Assembly (NCBI GenBank): GCA_015680685.1
Contig: MNCI01003787.1
Coordinates: 222,115-286,114, forward strand
Direction: 5' to 3'
Length of the DNA stretch: 64,000 bases
Source: Gnetum montanum
Lineage: Eukaryota > Streptophyta > Gnetopsida > Gnetales > Gnetaceae
The notes under the pieces are model-generated. The model searched no databases. It was not told the origin of the DNA and saw nothing but the letters and a program-made list of their open reading frames with translations. Both the position numbers and the translations under genes were made by a program. The first letter of the stretch is position 1; the number at the start of each line of letters is the position of its first letter. Positions 32,696 through 43,449 of this stretch are shown piece by piece.

Positions 32696-35600
32696 CTATA
32701 ATCCCGAGATCAAAGATGCATACAAGAGTTCATTCCAAGTGTCAGGAAGCCCTGGCAAACACCAGTGACTGCAATCAGCCATGGCAACAGGGGGCTTATC
32801 TTTGCGAACGAAGATAGAACAGTGTGCATCTTTCCTGAAATCCGACATCTTGGTTATGTTCATTAAGCTCACCGGAAATCTCATGTTCCCCAATATATTC
32901 TCCACAATTCTCATTCTCTCAGGGTAAGGATTGATAAACTCCTCATTCAGAAACGGCTGTGTCTCTCCATAGCAGCTTAAATTTCCCGTTTTCTTCCACT
33001 GATACGAACTGCATGCACATACATTATTTCTCAGAAATTCAGTTGCAGTCTTGCAGATAATGGGTCTACAGAGGATTCCAAACCAGTATAATTTCAAAAC
33101 ATAAGAAGCAGAAGTTTTCAGATCTCAATTGCAGATAAAGGACTGCTCCTCCATCCATGACGAACCAAAAAAATGCACCAACAGAAACTAACAAATAAAA
33201 TATTTTGATGTACATCCATGCCTGGAATGAACAGGAGACCATGAGCGAAAGAACACTTTGGTCTTGTTCCTATCAAGATTTTCGTCGACCCAATTGGCCC
33301 ACGTCACCATTGCCTTCTCAAATGCCACGCTTTCTTTCAGTTGGGGATGAACATAATCTCCTTCTTGGTAGAAATTGCTGGAAGAAAACACAAACTCAGA
33401 AAAATTTATCAAATATTACAGTTATCCATTTTTGTTGATTTGTTCAAAATATTATAAGAACACTTTGCAGTTTTTTCAATCATGTTTTGAAAATTGATTG
33501 CATGTAAATTTCAGTTAAATATGTCTCACTGTGTATCGGCGTGCGGATGTAGCCACCAGTGTCCGCTGTTGAAGACCAGAACGTCTGCATCTCTCCAGAC
33601 CGACCCAAATCTTTGAATACTCCGCAGATCCAGAGTTTGTTTGCTCTCGTTATTTATTTTGATTTGACCATACTCGACCAAGAACGGTGCCCAGAAAAAT
33701 GCCACGGAACAGTTGTAATCCTGCACAGCAATACTTAATTGTTGGAAAATGTGCAGCGTGGTTTACTGGATTGTCAAAGCTTGCTATGGAATCGGTCAAA
33801 GCAAGTTGGTCATAGATTAGATGTGGTTGAAGCATTGGAAGGTTATTTTACAATTTTTAAGTTTTAATGCTGGGTTAAAGGAAGCAGTTACAGGAAAAAG
33901 GATTCTTTGCGATTTTTCAAAAGTAGAACCGGCCGCCTGTCATTTGCTTGATGACGTGCTCACCTGTCTTTACAACTAATGTGCATATTTAATATTCTTA
34001 CAAAGATTATTGAAATATCCGTCCAGTGGTCAAGATTGACGTGACCCGGTGAGTTTGTACTCAAGTACCTAGAATTTAAACCATCATCGAACATGGCAGT
34101 TTGCAAGTCTCCGGGTTCGCTGGTTAGGTTTTTATTTCATAATATATTAAAAAAGAAAAACCTATCAGATTTTCTAAGAATTTTTTTTCAAAAATACACT
34201 TAATGTGAACCTTGGCAAAGAAAATCATGGTAGTCCGATTCAGTAAGGCAGAAGACCAGCGATCCTTGTGCACAACCGTTCCCAAAATGCAGAGCAATGA
34301 TTCCCACTGTCCTCTGTTAAGAGAATCTCCCACGAACATCAATTTCTTCCCTCTCAGTCTTTCCAGAAAATGAGTTGCATTTATCCTGGGCAAGATCCAG
34401 GTATAATCATAATTATTAAATATATCATTATATTGTCATCATTTAAGCCTTGTCTTAATAAAATGAGGTTTGCAACACTAATTATATCATAATTAAGTTT
34501 AGAAAAAGCTAGGGTATCACAACTCCTTTGAAAGTGCCAAAAGGATACCACACAAAAACATAGGCAGGAACATTTAACATAGATATAAAAAAAATCAATA
34601 GATCAAGTTTTAGCTTTAAGATAGAAGTAAACTGTGAAAGAAAACTTATTTAACAGACTTTATATTGTTAGATGCCTATAACAAAAAGATCTAAAAACTA
34701 AAAACCATGCATCATTTTATATATATTCAAAGATAGCAAGAAATACCATAAAAGAAAACACATGAAGGTAAAAATAGTTAAAGCCTTGGCATAGAAACCT
34801 AGATTATAGGTTTGATTCTAGTGAGTAATGCTGAATTATAAATTTTTAAAAAATTATAAAAGAGGGCCTCAGTGATAACTAAAAATTCAGTTTCAATCAA
34901 AACAGAGATAAAAAAAAGTACAATAGATCATGTTTTAGCTTTTAGATAGAAGCCAATTGCCAAGGAGAACTCATGTACCAGATCCTATAACTAACCTTAG
35001 ATGAGGATGAGAAAGTTCAAAAACCAAAAACTATGCATCATCCTTCGAAAGCAAAAATGGAAAAATGGCAATAGATCACATTTTAAACTTTAGATATAAG
35101 CTAATTACCAAAGAAAATTCATGTAACAGAACTTATATTGTTAGATGACAATGATAACAGTGCTCACAACCAAAAACAAATGACAAAGAAATGTCACAAA
35201 AGAAAACATTGGTAGTAACAGTTAAAGAGATGGAAAATTGCAAGAAATCAAGTTTTACCTCTCAGATACAAGAAAATTGTGAAAGAAAATTCATAAAGAT
35301 GATTTAATATTGTTAGATGATAGATGATGGAAGTTCCAAATACCAAAAATTGTACACGATCCTTTGAAGTGAAGGATAGAAAAAGAAAGGCCAAAAATGA
35401 AAACACAGAGAGTAAAACAGAGGTGAAAAATTTTAAAATTGTATGACATCAAATTTTAGCTCTCACACAGAAGCCAAATGTTAAAAAGAACTCATGGAGG
35501 AGATCCCTTATTGTTAGATGAGGATAAAAGTTTCAGCAACCAAAACCATTCATCACTGTTTAAATTAGCTGCAAGCCAAACTTCAATTCAATAATGATAA

Positions 35601-36077
35601 TGATAACAATAATGATGAGTTTGTAGTTTGTGGGCACCTCGGAATTTCGCAGTCATGGGGTTGCCATCTCCAGTGGGTATACCCGGAGTCTTCTCTGCCA
35701 TTTTCTGCACAGTTAAAAGCAGAGCTAATGTAGCTGCAACTTTTAGGCGGATAAAGTGGATAGCCCTGATCCTGAACCCATTTTCCGGAATACAAATCGC
35801 AGTGTCTGTAATTCTGCTGCTTCTCTATTTCTTGCAGCTTATTGAAAACATTGAGAGGGAACTGATCTTGGTGATGATGATGTTGCTGCTCTTCTAGTTT
35901 TTGCTGGTCATTGGAAACATTGAGAGAAAATAACTGATCTTCTTGCTGATGATGCTCCTGCTGATGCTGCCATGAGACGCTGAAGAAGAAGAAGAACCAC
36001 ATGAATACCAACGCAGCTAATGCTGAGGCGCCCAACACTGTAAACAAGGACTCTACATGCTTGTGGAAAGTTGCCAT
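32696..36077 (-). CDS. TBL family polysaccharide O-acetyltransferase, copy B (424 aa, 5 exons)
   Basis: Exons on the minus strand are 36077-35638, 34385-34211, 33720-33530, 33377-33222 and 33008-32696 (1275 nt, open). The N-terminal membrane anchor ([14 protein letters not shown]) precedes a short Gln/His-rich stalk with two repeat units. The PMR5N domain and the PC-esterase/DUF231 domain follow, with [11 protein letters not shown] (Ser168) and [16 protein letters not shown] (Asp399, His402). All conserved Cys of the N domain that I can compare with copy A are kept. Predicted to be a Golgi wall-polysaccharide O-acetyltransferase. The intron 4 donor is GC, as in copy A. Total length is usual for TBL proteins (about 380-550 aa). 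Confidence 0.88.
34386..35637 (-). repeat. TBL-B intron 1, degenerate tandem units
   Basis: Five copies of the same 150-200 bp unit seen in copy A start near 34592, 34921, 35070, 35242 and 35442. The SINE-like insert (ATAGTTAAAGCC ... GGTTTGATTC) is at about 34768-34820. Unit number differs between A and B. Confidence 0.65.
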
Positions 36078-36253
36078 GAGAAATAATTTGATAATGATGA
36101 GATCTTTGAAAATAGATAAGCTAATTACTCATTCATGAATAATTCATTCCTCAATGATTCATGCATGGATGATCTCTATCTCTACCTCTGCCAACACTGT
36201 TTTCTCTGTTTTCTGTGGAGTGTGTTGGTTTATTTTCTGTGAAGTGTGTTGGT

Positions 36254-36262
36254 TTATTTATA
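36254..36262 (-). promoter_or_regulatory. Putative TATA box of TBL-B
   Basis: TATAAATAA on the minus strand, 177 bp before the ATG. A 24-26 bp sequence (TTTTCTGTGRAGTGTGTTGGTTTA) is duplicated immediately downstream in the presumed 5' UTR (36207-36256). Copy A has a weakened CATAATAAA at this place. Confidence 0.45.
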
Positions 36263-36530
36263 CAATTTCAGGCGCCCTGGAAAGTGCAGTGAGCCAATCC
36301 AATTCTTAAAAGCAAAGAATTGAAGATTTTGATTTGTGATTGGAAACATGTTCAGGTCGTAGATATTTGCAAAGGGTGGGGACGTTTCATAAGTGGGGAC
36401 ATGAATCACAACATAACGATGTGCAGTATATTGGTATTTCCTCCTGAAAACGTTTCTGCAACTAAACTGGGTTTTAATGTATAGAAATGTGTAACCAAAA
36501 TCAAACTAATTGGTTACATAAGTTTGCATT

Positions 36531-36856
36531 GTAAGGAAAAAGCAAGCATTTGTAACAATTTCATATTATAGAAAAATTAATGGTTTATAATAATTACCAC
36601 AAGAGTGGTCTCATATTATAGCAATGTTATAGTTTTGGTCTCTATCATAAACACTTGGGGTCTCCATACATCATCATTGTTGAGCATGAGTGTGATTGAA
36701 AGTGATTGAAAAATCAGAACACTCACTGTAACAAATTTACGCACAAAGCTATTAATGGTTAAAGATTAGTTTCAATTTATTTTCGAATCTTTGATTCTTT
36801 GTGCAATTTGGTTATTGTGTCATTTACCCAATGTTTTCTGCACAATTTTTCCAACA
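36531..36856 (+). repeat. C1 5' LTR, internally deleted
   Basis: It aligns with 50778-51197 but lacks about 94 bp, including the TATAAAA box and the AATAAA signal. Ends TG...CA. Confidence 0.85.
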
Positions 36857-36858
36857 TT

Positions 36859-36871
36859 TGGTATCAGAGTC
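36859..36871 (+). other. C1 primer binding site (tRNA-Met)
   Basis: TGGTATCAGAGTC starts two bases after the LTR end. TGGTATCAGAGC is the standard Copia site complementary to initiator tRNA-Met. Confidence 0.85.
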
Positions 36872-38024
36872 AACTTTGGTCTCTATCTTGATGTTTAACC
36901 ATATTTGTTTTACCGCTCTTATAATGGTGTCAAACTTGGGCAGATTTTTCATTTGTTAATGGTGTTAAATTGGGGCAAATTTGAGTCAATTTGGTTATTG
37001 ACTAAAAAATGTTTATTCTACACTTGATTTTGAATTTGTCGTATGCCACAAAATTAATAAATGTTTTAATAGATACATGAATTATGGTTTTTATCCTTTA
37101 TGGTTTTTTTTTTCACTTTGAAAACAAGAGGGAGTGGGTAGTGAGATGCTTCAGGTCTATCCTTAGAAGATAGACTAAGAAAGGTCCCCAGGCCATGTGG
37201 TAGAAAGTGCCCCACCTATAAGGGTGGACCCCATGCTTTGGAACAATAGTGCCCCACCTGTAAGGCTGAGACACATGTGGAGTAGCCTCTATGTTCCCTA
37301 CATGGGCTCTCTATGGCCAATATTCCTAGTATAGCTCTTGCATTATTGTCTATATTTTTTGATAAGATAGCTCCATTACATAATTTTTATATTGATAGCC
37401 ACATTTGTGTTTTGGTATGAGAATAAAGTTTCTTATTATTAATATTTCTGAAATAACTAATGTTTATTGCCATATTTTTTTAAAAAAATGTTAGAATTTG
37501 GTAATTTGTTTTAGAAACAATTAATTTTATGCATATTTTTTTGTATATATCTATAAAGTGACATATTGATATATGCATAATTTTTCTACATAAAAATTAT
37601 GATTAGTGATCTATATAATTTTGTATAATTAAAGAGTAGCTATAACATCTTTAATTGTACAAAATTATATATTAAGAGCTTTTGATCACATAAGGTAAAT
37701 AAACATTAAGTTGTAATTAATTATATGTAATATAATAGATTTCATCCCACAAAAATTTTTGTTATATTTAATATGATTAATTAAGATAATGTATTAAATT
37801 ATTTTTCTTAATTTGCTTACAGGGATTAAAAAAATGGGATATAATTTAATAGTTTCATCATCAGGATATATGAATCTATTTGAATTAAAATTTAGCTCAC
37901 AAGCAATTTTAATGTCATTTGATTCATATTTTTGCATGATTTACATTAGTAAACATGTCATATAATATTTTAACCTCAAATTTAGTGACATAAACATGTT
38001 TTAATTTATGCAATTATACAACCT
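36872..38024 (+). other. C1 leader
   Basis: AT-rich sequence before gag. A GTGCCCCACCT block is repeated at about 37207 and 37250. No coding sequence is seen. It is longer than usual for Copia, so a small old insertion may be included. Confidence 0.4.
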
Positions 38025-38755
38025 ATGAACTATTTTGATTTTAAATGTGACATTCCTGAATTAAAGGGTGATAATTATAAGGTGTGGAAGGAGAGGATTC
38101 TCCTTTATTTAGGTTGGATAGACATTGACTATGTTATCCATAAGGATGAACCACTTGCTATTACAAGAGCCAACCAACCAAATGATGTTGGTTTTTATGA
38201 AAAATAGGAGTGATCTAATTACTTCTGTGTCATGTTCATAAAGACGAAGATCTCGGCTAGTATGCGTGATTCACTAGAATAGTATGACAATGTGTGAGCT
38301 TTGATGAAGGCAATTGATGAACAATTTGAGTCATTAGATAAGGCTATGACTAGCATCTTAATCATGAAATTTTCATTCATGAAGCTCACCAGAATCCATG
38401 GTGTGCATGAGCACATCATGCAAATGAGGGATATAGCAGCTTAGCTAAAAACACTTGAGGTTGAGATGTCAAAGTCTTTCCTTGTGCACTACATCTTAAA
38501 CATGCTTTCGCAATAGTACAAACCCTTTAAGATTTCTTATAACACACATAGAGAAAAATGGTCAATCAATGAACTAATGACCATGTGTGTACAAGAAGAG
38601 GGTAGACTTGCTATGGAAGCAAGAGAGAGTGTGCATATGGCTACACAAGGAAAGAATAAGGGGTAAGCCAAAAATAAGTGGAAGGGAAAATTGTTTGCAC
38701 AAGATGATATTAAAAAGAAATCTAGATGCTTTTTTTGCAAAAAGAAAGGGCATAT
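38025..38755 (+). pseudogene. C1 gag, split by G2 in the zinc knuckle
   Basis: It opens MNYFDFKCDIPELKGDNYKVWKER in the gag N domain (LKGDNYxxWKERI is typical of plant Copia). Stops follow at 38206, 38212 and 38281. The gag helical region continues to CFFCKKKGH at 38731-38753. There the reading hits the 5-bp target site and G2. The remaining Lys-Lys-Asp-Cys of the knuckle is found at 47158 onward, giving standard CX2CX4HX4C spacing. Confidence 0.85.
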
Positions 38756-39310
38756 TGATGAGCAGCGAGGTACCCCTATGCTCAACCATACGAATACAAG
38801 CATTTCACGCACGATCCGATTGAATTCCAAGGACTAAGTGCCTATGCACCTTTGTGGAACAAGGATGGGTTGATTGATTGTTGTCTTCCCAAACTTACTT
38901 GTATGTCATAATTGTATGGTTAAGTAAGTTTGAGGCATATGATTTTTATAGCTTTTATGTTTTTATGTTCTACTGCTAATAAAGGAGGATAGATAGAGAT
39001 AACTAAGTGACTAATTTAACTTAATTACTGATTAACTAGGCTTTAACTAATCCTAACACCAGTATCCATTCTCACTTGTTGTACACATCTTAAACCAGCG
39101 CAACACTACTAGGATTACCAAATGTTAATCATTACTAGGTTACCAAGTGTTACACGCATGCTCGAAGTGATCGTACTATGTGTGCTAATAATAGAAATGT
39201 AAAGTGCATAAAATAAAATAAATAAATGCAGAAGAAAATAAAATAAAAGAAATGAGCAAGAAAACAAATCTCAAGTGTTGCAAGGATGAATTCAAGAGCT
39301 TGTCTTTATT
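38756..39310 (-). repeat. G2 3' LTR (R/U5 side), U3 side lost in gap
   Basis: Aligns to 46292-46860 of the G2 5' LTR with scattered differences. The remainder falls in the N run. Confidence 0.85.
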
Positions 39311-39925
39311 NNNNNNNNNNNNNNNNNNNNNNNNNNNNNNNNNNNNNNNNNNNNNNNNNNNNNNNNNNNNNNNNNNNNNNNNNNNNNNNNNNNNNNNNNN
39401 NNNNNNNNNNNNNNNNNNNNNNNNNNNNNNNNNNNNNNNNNNNNNNNNNNNNNNNNNNNNNNNNNNNNNNNNNNNNNNNNNNNNNNNNNNNNNNNNNNNN
39501 NNNNNNNNNNNNNNNNNNNNNNNNNNNNNNNNNNNNNNNNNNNNNNNNNNNNNNNNNNNNNNNNNNNNNNNNNNNNNNNNNNNNNNNNNNNNNNNNNNNN
39601 NNNNNNNNNNNNNNNNNNNNNNNNNNNNNNNNNNNNNNNNNNNNNNNNNNNNNNNNNNNNNNNNNNNNNNNNNNNNNNNNNNNNNNNNNNNNNNNNNNNN
39701 NNNNNNNNNNNNNNNNNNNNNNNNNNNNNNNNNNNNNNNNNNNNNNNNNNNNNNNNNNNNNNNNNNNNNNNNNNNNNNNNNNNNNNNNNNNNNNNNNNNN
39801 NNNNNNNNNNNNNNNNNNNNNNNNNNNNNNNNNNNNNNNNNNNNNNNNNNNNNNNNNNNNNNNNNNNNNNNNNNNNNNNNNNNNNNNNNNNNNNNNNNNN
39901 NNNNNNNNNNNNNNNNNNNNNNNNN
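39311..39925. other. Assembly gap (615 N)
   Basis: It replaces the U3 of the G2 3' LTR and the adjoining end of its untranslated region. In G1 the equivalent place also has a gap and a tandem repeat. Confidence 0.95.
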
Positions 39926-41400
39926 GTCATTTGCATACACAACATAGTCACAAATGAGCAAGGATGGATAAACCATAATGCAATTGATACCTTGCCTCGA
40001 TATGAAGTGCATTGGCTGAGTTGTAGTTATGGCAAAAACTAGTTCGGAGATTTATCACAGGTGACTACCCAAGGTGTAGGGGTTAGGCGAATAGTAAAAT
40101 AGATAAAATTGAAAAACTTGTGCTAGGGCCCCCACGACTAAGAGCAAACCTCTGGTAGCTATAAGATGGAAAAATATGAGAAACAAAAAAGATGGGAAAA
40201 AATATCAATGGTAATGCACCAAAAAAGAAATGCACCAAATATGGATAGGGATGAAACAAGAAATGATAGATTGCATGAAATGTTTAAGGAAAAGAAGTTA
40301 ATAATTGCACCAAAAAGAAATGCCAGTGGGTCCTCCCCAAAGCAGGCTCATGCCTTTTATGCCCTGATAAACCCACAAACCAAAGAGTCTGTAGGATCTA
40401 GGAATGTCATTTGAAAGCAAGAGTTAAAAACTTACCCATAAGAATTCACCAAAGAAAAATAATGCATCAACCTAGAATGGACTAATGATAAAATTGACAA
40501 TGAAGTGAAAAATGGGAAGAAAGATGGAGACGAGAGAATGGAATGGAATTCCAAGAACAAGGTTGTGTAAAGCCCCTTATGTATTTTATGGTTAATGTAA
40601 CTAAGTAGAACTCATCCCAAATCTAGACTCAAACAAACCACATCTAGTGATCTCGCATTAACACATTTGACCAATCCATCCACTTGATGAAACAAGAATG
40701 CTTCCACAAAGAGTCACCACCATTTCGAGGAGAGCAAGATGGAGAAGCAGGAAGCGAGAAAGGGCCTTAGTTAGAGGGAAATTTTAGGCATAGGTAACAT
40801 GTCTTTCCAGTTCCATAACCAATGCTTGTAGCTCATATTGCTTTACTATGTCTAAGGGGTGTGCTTTGAATTCTTACTCTTTTTTTTCTTTTTTCCTTTT
40901 TTGCATGAGAACCACACCATGCAAAGACTTATTTTTATCCACTCGGCTTCCTGATTTTTGAACAATGTGAGAATGGCAGAAAACCCAAGAAAAAGCATCC
41001 AAGCACCCAAGAGAATGGCCAGCACAAATGCATCCAATCCCCTTAAAGTCATATCCTTTTCATCCTTTGAGTCTTTCCTTGGTTTGAAAAATACTTAGCT
41101 ACCAATTCATTAAAAGTTTACTTAGAAAAAGAGGGACTGTACAGTTCCAAGCCAAAGAAGACCATAGAGTTGTATGGATGAGTGGATGGCATGGACTCAT
41201 CGCCTATTTTACCAAAAGAACCATACCTTAATATTAGCATCATAATTCAAAGGTAAAAACCAAACATTAGCAATCAATATGATGAAATCAAACAAATAGT
41301 AAAAATATGAACGATAGTGTAAAACAAAAATAAGAAATGTTGGAAAAATGTGTGAAACAAAAACATGTAAAAAAATGTGTAAAACAAAAATTCAAAAAGA
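39926..41400 (-). other. G2 3' region between pol and LTR
   Basis: Homologous to the matching regions of G1 and G4. No intact frame or known domain. Confidence 0.6.
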
Positions 41401-41484
41401 ACTAAGGGCCTAGAATGGTTAGCATAGATAGCCATCTCCCCCACGACTAAGTTAGAAGGAGGAGATCCGAAATAGTGAGCAAGG

Positions 41485-43383
41485 TTATCCATCAACAGAG
41501 GTAGCATGTGTACTGGCTATCCTAAGCTCATGGAAAGGTTTGGTTTGTTGCATGTTGATCAAAAGTTTCTTATCTAGGCTCTCAGGTTTGTATATTTTCA
41601 TGGCCCCTAAAGGAAAAGTTGCATAAATAATATAAGGTCCTTCCCATAGTGTTTGAAATTTAGTATGCTGTGGCACATGTGTGGGATTCCAGTAGACAAC
41701 CTTATCTCCCGGTTGATATTTAACTTTCCTAATCCTTAGGTCATGACATTGTTTATTGAATGCCTTATGCAACTCATTAGATGATAGGGTAGCTAGTTGG
41801 TTTTCATCTAGCAAGTTAAGGGTTACTAACTGTTATTTCTGTGCTAGATCAAGGTCAAGGTTGAGGTCACATGCCATGGATAGTGTATAGAGGTAGCTAG
41901 TATGTCCAAGGAATGATCAAATATCTTTGATAGTTTCCAATTGACGAGTAATTCCTTGGATAATTTTGATTTTCTCGAGGTCTACCTCTATCCCTATGTG
42001 TGAAATTTTGTGTCCTAGTACTATGCCTTCTTGGACCATCAAATGAATTTTCTACCAATTGAGCCTCAAATTGGTTTCTACACATCTTTTTAACACTTGC
42101 TCCAACTGGTCCAAGGCATGATCAAAGTTTGCTCCATAAGTGGAGAAGTCATCCATAAAGACCTCCACACCATTTCCTATCTGCTGTTGGAAGATGCTTA
42201 AAACTAGTCGTTGAAATGTTGCAAGGGCATTGCACAAGCCAAACAACATTTGTTTGTATGCAAATGTTCCCCAAGGACTGGTGAACGTAGTCTTAGCTTG
42301 GTCTTCTAGGGCTTTTTGTATTTGATTATATCCGCTATATCCATCTAGAAAACTGTAATAGCGATGCCCTGCGATGGTGTCTAAGACTTGGTCAACAAAT
42401 GGCAACAGAAAGTGATCTTTGAATGTTGCCATATTCAGTAGCCTAAAATTTATGCACACCCTCCATTTGCCTCCATTTTTAGGCACAGTAACTAAGGGGC
42501 TAACCCATTTGCTATCTGGAATGGGGTATATGAACCTAGTCTTGAGAAGCTATTCTATTTCTTCCTTGACTACTTGCTTCAACTTTGGATTCAAACGCCT
42601 CTACAGTTGTCTTTGAGGCTTCATGGAGGGGTCAGTGTAAATCCTATGTTGGCATATCCTAGCATCTATTCTAGTTAATCTAGGATATGACTAAGCGAAG
42701 GCTTTTGATCATCTATTGATTACCTTTAGCAGTTCTTCTTTCTGTTGAGGAGCAAGCTTAGTGTTGATAATTACCAATTTTCTATTTTTAAGGAATGTGT
42801 ATTCCATACCAGTAGGCAATGGTTTCAGCTCGAGGGGCTCCTGCTTAAATTTCTCAGGGACCTCCAACTTCCCCTAGTTGACATTTTCAAGGTTAAGAGT
42901 TGGAAATTGGCTGTGGACTTGCTTTATTGTGTCTATGCTATCGATGTAAGAACAAGTCAAACCCTCAATTGGTTCCATACATATGAGTGAGCTACTTTCT
43001 TGATCAGCTGTCAACCACTAGGTTCCTTCCTATTGTGTGGCTGCTGTATACAGGCATCTTTGTATGTTGATCACTTGTGCACACTAATTGTATGTAGGAA
43101 ATGTTAATTTTTGCACAAACAATGACCTCTACACGCAATTACACCCTGTGTCACTGTATGCGATGCACAAAACTTTCCTCTTCTCGATCTTTCTGAATGT
43201 ATTTTCCTTTGATGTTTCTAGGGAAAGATCATGGATTCCTAGGCGTGCATCGATGGTGCTTAGCCATGCTCTTCCCATTATGATTGGGAAGTCCCCCTTA
43301 CCATTGTTCACCTGAATTACTAGGAAGTCAGATGGGTACAACCACCCACAAATAGTGGTAACAATGTTTTCCACTAGTCCCAA
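41485..43383 (-). pseudogene. G2 pol remnant: protease, reverse transcriptase, integrase tail
   Basis: Protease blocks (DFLVIQVNNGKGDFPIIMGR) read 43383-43129. Reverse transcriptase reads 42486-42052, with the FLDGYSGYNQ block and catalytic FMDDFSTYG. The reading then enters the SFLGH block at about 41910. At about 41890 it jumps to SMACDLNLDLDLAQ, which in G4 lies after the integrase core, and continues LLDENQLATLS to GDKVVYWNPTH (integrase tether). About 1.5 kb is therefore deleted. Several stops are present. Confidence 0.85.
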
Positions 43384-43449
43384 TGGGACAGTGATGGACT
43401 AGTTAGCCAACTCTAGACGGATGTTGCTCTTTTTTAATGGAGGTAGGTT

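Larger units (their letters stand above)
28137..36370. repeat. Duplicated two-gene module B
   Basis: This is the second copy of the convergent esterase/TBL pair, with both genes open. Copy-specific differences are a LINE fragment and a 90-bp tandem repeat in the esterase intron 2, about 0.5 kb extra between the gene ends, and a shorter TBL stalk. Confidence 0.88.

Noticed and set aside
39185-40012. Long open frames on both strands across 39.2-40.0 kb
   Set aside because: They exist only because the 615-N gap has no stop codons.
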